A DNA stretch of 15,247 nucleotides. Origin: JAMLHN01 sp035708745. Its GTDB lineage: Bacteria > Chloroflexota > Chloroflexia > Thermomicrobiales > UBA6265. How positions within the stretch are numbered: the first letter of the stretch is position 1; each line of letters begins with the position of its first letter. Location: assembly GCA_035708745.1 (NCBI GenBank), contig DASTFJ010000144.1, positions 1 to 15,247 of the forward strand, given 5' to 3'. Positions 13,361-15,247 of this stretch are shown in pieces. The notes beneath the pieces are model-generated. The model ran no database searches and had not been told where the DNA came from. It saw only the letters and a list, made by a program, of their open reading frames with translations. Position numbers and translations under genes: made by a program.

Positions 13361-13726
13361 CTATCCGACTATCTTCCAATAGGAGTCCTTGCATACGATC
13401 AGGTCGTCGCGAAATTCCCAAAGATCGCAGCCACGCACAACGATCCGATCGCCAGACGTCGTGGTTCCGGTGAGCAGCCACTCGGACACGCCCCGATCCC
13501 CACAGACGAAATGCCGGTCTTCGGAATAGCGCACATCGGGAATGCCCGCGAACCGCCCGGCGATGCCCTCCCGCACCGCCGCCTTCCCCTCGAAGCGCGT
13601 ACCCCACGGCTCGGGACCACGTGGCATCTCCATGACTACATCGTCGGCGAAAAAACCCATCACCGCCTCGATATCATGCTGGTTGAATGCGTCCAGCACC
13701 TGTTCGAGCGTCTCGACCGTTGACAT
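13361..13726 (-). CDS. SnoaL-like / NTF2-like fold protein
   Basis: 121 residues from ATG 13726, which has GGAGG 6 nt upstream; an adjacent ATG at 13729 is possible. The family pattern is clear: a helix T-L-E-Q-V-L-D-A-F-N-Q-H-D-I-E; F-F-A-D-D-V-V-M-E-M-P; G-P-E-P-W-G-T-R-F-E-G-K-A-A-V-R-E; and a late beta segment R-G-C-D-L-W-E-F-R-D-D-L-I with K-D-S-Y-W-K at the end. The fold is a cone-shaped alpha+beta barrel used by ketosteroid-isomerase-like enzymes, cyclases and binding proteins, so no reaction can be assigned. Divergent from the gene at 13960. Confidence 0.85.
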   Translation of the reverse strand: MSTVETLEQVLDAFNQHDIEAVMGFFADDVVMEMPRGPEPWGTRFEGKAAVREGIAGRFAGIPDVRYSEDRHFVCGDRGVSEWLLTGTTTSGDRIVVRGCDLWEFRDDLIVCKDSYWKIVG

Positions 13727-13959
13727 CATCGACCTCCCACCATCGTCCAGTGATCGATTCCAGCGCTCTGCTGATACTTGTTGCTGGTCCGAGCAACCCC
13801 AGCATAGGACGTCGCACCGTCCCGCGCTGGACAGCACGCTGCTGGGAAATATTCGATTAGGCAAAACTACCGATGAAGCGCTCTTCTTCCCTCGGCATCC
13901 TTCGAACCAGGAGATCGGAGGCGATCTCGCTGCTTGTCAGAACGAAGGAGACCGGAACC

Positions 13960-14340
13960 ATGTTGCTCGTCGGAATGAACCCGTGGATTCAGTCGTCTAT
14001 CAGAACGGTTGCGCCAGAGCGCGCTTCTCATGCAGCGAGACTGGTGCGGCGCCCCGGGGCGCTGCGTGCCGGGATCGCCACCGCGCTGGTGGCGCTGATG
14101 CTCCTGGTGGGGTTCGGCCGACCGGCAGAGACCGCGGCGTACAAGTCTGAATCTTTGGTTTGCACGACCATCGAGGCGGGATTCCAATACACATTCGACA
14201 AAGCGCTCGCTGCGAAGCTGGTGGGTGACACCAAGGGCTTCGAGTACTGGAACAACATTGCACAAGCGGCGCAGGGCCTCTGGTACGACGCGGGCTGCGG
14301 TGGCGGCTCCTCTGGAGGCGGGTGGCGGGCAACGACGTAA
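13960..14340 (+). CDS. Small exported protein with Cys pair and Gly/Ser tail
   Basis: 126 residues from ATG 13960, with AAGGAG at 13945-13950; the frame extends to 13873. A long basic N-region (many Arg, to residue 36) leads to a hydrophobic segment (about 37-52, A-G-I-A-T-A-L-V-A-L-M-L-L-V-G-F) and a likely cleavage near A59/A60. The mature part of about 66 residues has C68 and C113, an aromatic helix (F-E-Y-W-N-N-I-A-Q-A-A-Q-G-L-W-Y) and a C-G-G-G-S-S-G-G-G-W tail. I do not recognise it. No processing, transport or immunity gene is next to it. Confidence 0.65.
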   Translation: MLLVGMNPWIQSSIRTVAPERASHAARLVRRPGALRAGIATALVALMLLVGFGRPAETAAYKSESLVCTTIEAGFQYTFDKALAAKLVGDTKGFEYWNNIAQAAQGLWYDAGCGGGSSGGGWRATT

Positions 14341-14403
14341 GCACGTGCACTCGGACCAACCTGGACGCTTATCACCCAAGCGCGGTGACAGATAGCTAGA
14401 TTG

Positions 14404-14436
14404 AGGTGCGCCTCTCACTGAGGCGCACCTTCTTCA
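14404..14436 (+). terminator. Hairpin terminator after the small exported protein
   Basis: A perfect 11-bp stem AGGTGCGCCTC (14404-14414) / GAGGCGCACCT (14420-14430) with a TCACT loop and a short TCTTC tail. The T-tract is weak. It lies between convergent genes and could act for both. Confidence 0.7.
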
Positions 14437-14472
14437 CACCGGGTTGCAATGCGATCGACACCGAGTTTGTCG

Positions 14473-15247
14473 TCAGGCGATCGTCCCCTCCACAAATGCA
14501 ACCGCATACGGCTTCAACCGCAGCGTCACTGCCGCACTATCGATGCTTAGCGGCGACATCGCCGCATTTACCCAGTCCGGTTCGACAGCAGCCGCCTCGT
14601 AGGTCGTCTCATCCAGCACCGCCAGTGAGGGATCGGCAAGCGCCAGTCCCTCGAGATCGATCTCCTGCTCGAATTCGGTCAGATTGGCGACCAGTGCCCG
14701 CACCTGACCGTCCTTCGTCATCGCCAGCGCCTCGGCCTGGAACGGTTCTGGCACCGTGACCCAAACACTCTCCCCGCCGGCAAACGGCGCAATCGCCCGA
14801 AAGACGTGATAGACCGGGAAGAGCTGCCCCGGATCGGAAGGGAACAGCTCGCGCCGGGTCAGATGCTCCCGCCCCTCCAGCAATCCCCGCCAGCCGGCCA
14901 GCTCGAAATAGGTCGCGGTTTCGACCCCCTCGTCCGCCATCCGCTTGAGACTCCCGACCGTCCAGGCCGCCGCAAAGAGCGACAGCTGCCGGGGATCGAC
15001 CGATGGCGGCAGCTGGTCCGGCCCGGGCGGTGGCGGCGCAGAAGTGGCATTCGGATTCCAGTGCGGCCGCAGCGTGATCGGCCCGACCGACAGCGGTTTC
15101 TCCCCAATGATCGCCCGCGCACTGCGCACCACATCGGTTTGCGCCGAGATGGTCTCCACCATCGAAAGATTGTCGAACGCGTGGACCTGCGGATTGATCG
15201 TGAAGGTGACCACATCCAGCTCACGCACCGGCAGAAAATCGACCGCC
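14473..15247 (-). CDS. Protein resembling D-apionate lactonase, C-terminal part only
   Basis: Reading from the right edge, the frame is open throughout (V-D-F-L-P-V-R-E-L-D) and stops at 14473, giving about 257 visible residues. The N-terminus is outside the window, and the GTG at 15228 is probably internal. Motifs include T-I-N-P-Q-V-H-A-F-D-N, M-V-E-T, P-I-T-L-R-P-H-W-N-P-N, D-P-R-Q-L-S-L-F-A-A-A-W-T, and a segment reading E-L-A-G-W-R-G then F-P-S-D-P-G-Q-L-F-P-V-Y-H-V-F. A beta-sandwich-like tail follows. From memory this matches the D-apionate lactonase (ApnL) group of TIM-barrel proteins related to glycoside hydrolases, which would place it in branched-sugar acid catabolism. No neighbour in the window supports that pathway. 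Confidence 0.6.
   Translation of the reverse strand, partial: AVDFLPVRELDVVTFTINPQVHAFDNLSMVETISAQTDVVRSARAIIGEKPLSVGPITLRPHWNPNATSAPPPPGPDQLPPSVDPRQLSLFAAAWTVGSLKRMADEGVETATYFELAGWRGLLEGREHLTRRELFPSDPGQLFPVYHVFRAIAPFAGGESVWVTVPEPFQAEALAMTKDGQVRALVANLTEFEQEIDLEGLALADPSLAVLDETTYEAAAVEPDWVNAAMSPLSIDSAAVTLRLKPYAVAFVEGTIA

Overview
The window looks like chromosomal DNA from a GC-rich bacterium. The likeliest home is the Thermomicrobia branch of Chloroflexota, inferred from protein style: frequent GTG starts, Ala/Pro/Ser-rich secreted proteins, an Actinobacteria-like dCTP deaminase, and haem uptake with no visible outer-membrane receptor. There is no marker gene such as rRNA, so the placement is tentative. 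No tRNA, rRNA, CRISPR array, transposase or phage gene was found.

Layout, left to right. Positions 1-1355 (minus, running off the left edge) encode a secreted protein with three tandem Cys-bracketed domains and Thr/Pro linkers. Positions 1747-3351 and 4065-5198 (plus) are two paralogous secreted zinc metallopeptidases of gluzincin (peptidase MA-like) type. They are separated by about 700 bp of repeat-rich non-coding DNA. Positions 5377-6187 (plus) hold a 65-residue membrane protein and nucleoside diphosphate kinase (ndk), closed by a strong hairpin terminator. Positions 6416-7041 hold two near-perfect ParB-binding parS sites either side of a small unrecognised gene. Then, on the minus strand, come dcd (dCTP deaminase), a 391-residue exported protein of unknown function, and a hmuT-hmuU-hmuV haemin ABC importer (transcribed T to U to V). 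Positions 12702-13326 (plus) are a complete higBA toxin-antitoxin module whose promoter predicts a leaderless mRNA. The right end has a SnoaL-like protein (minus), a small exported Gly-rich protein (plus), and the C-terminal part of a protein resembling D-apionate lactonase (minus, off the right edge).

Functional themes: nucleotide-pool enzymes (ndk, dcd) flank the parS sites; haem/iron import is one operon; several products are exported and of unknown role. The most unusual signals are non-coding. One is a short repeat family that follows the stop codon of at least three genes in the same relative orientation. Another is a roughly 370-bp element with inverted ends and three internal direct copies of a 19-20 bp core. 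The third is a parS site fused to a terminator stem.
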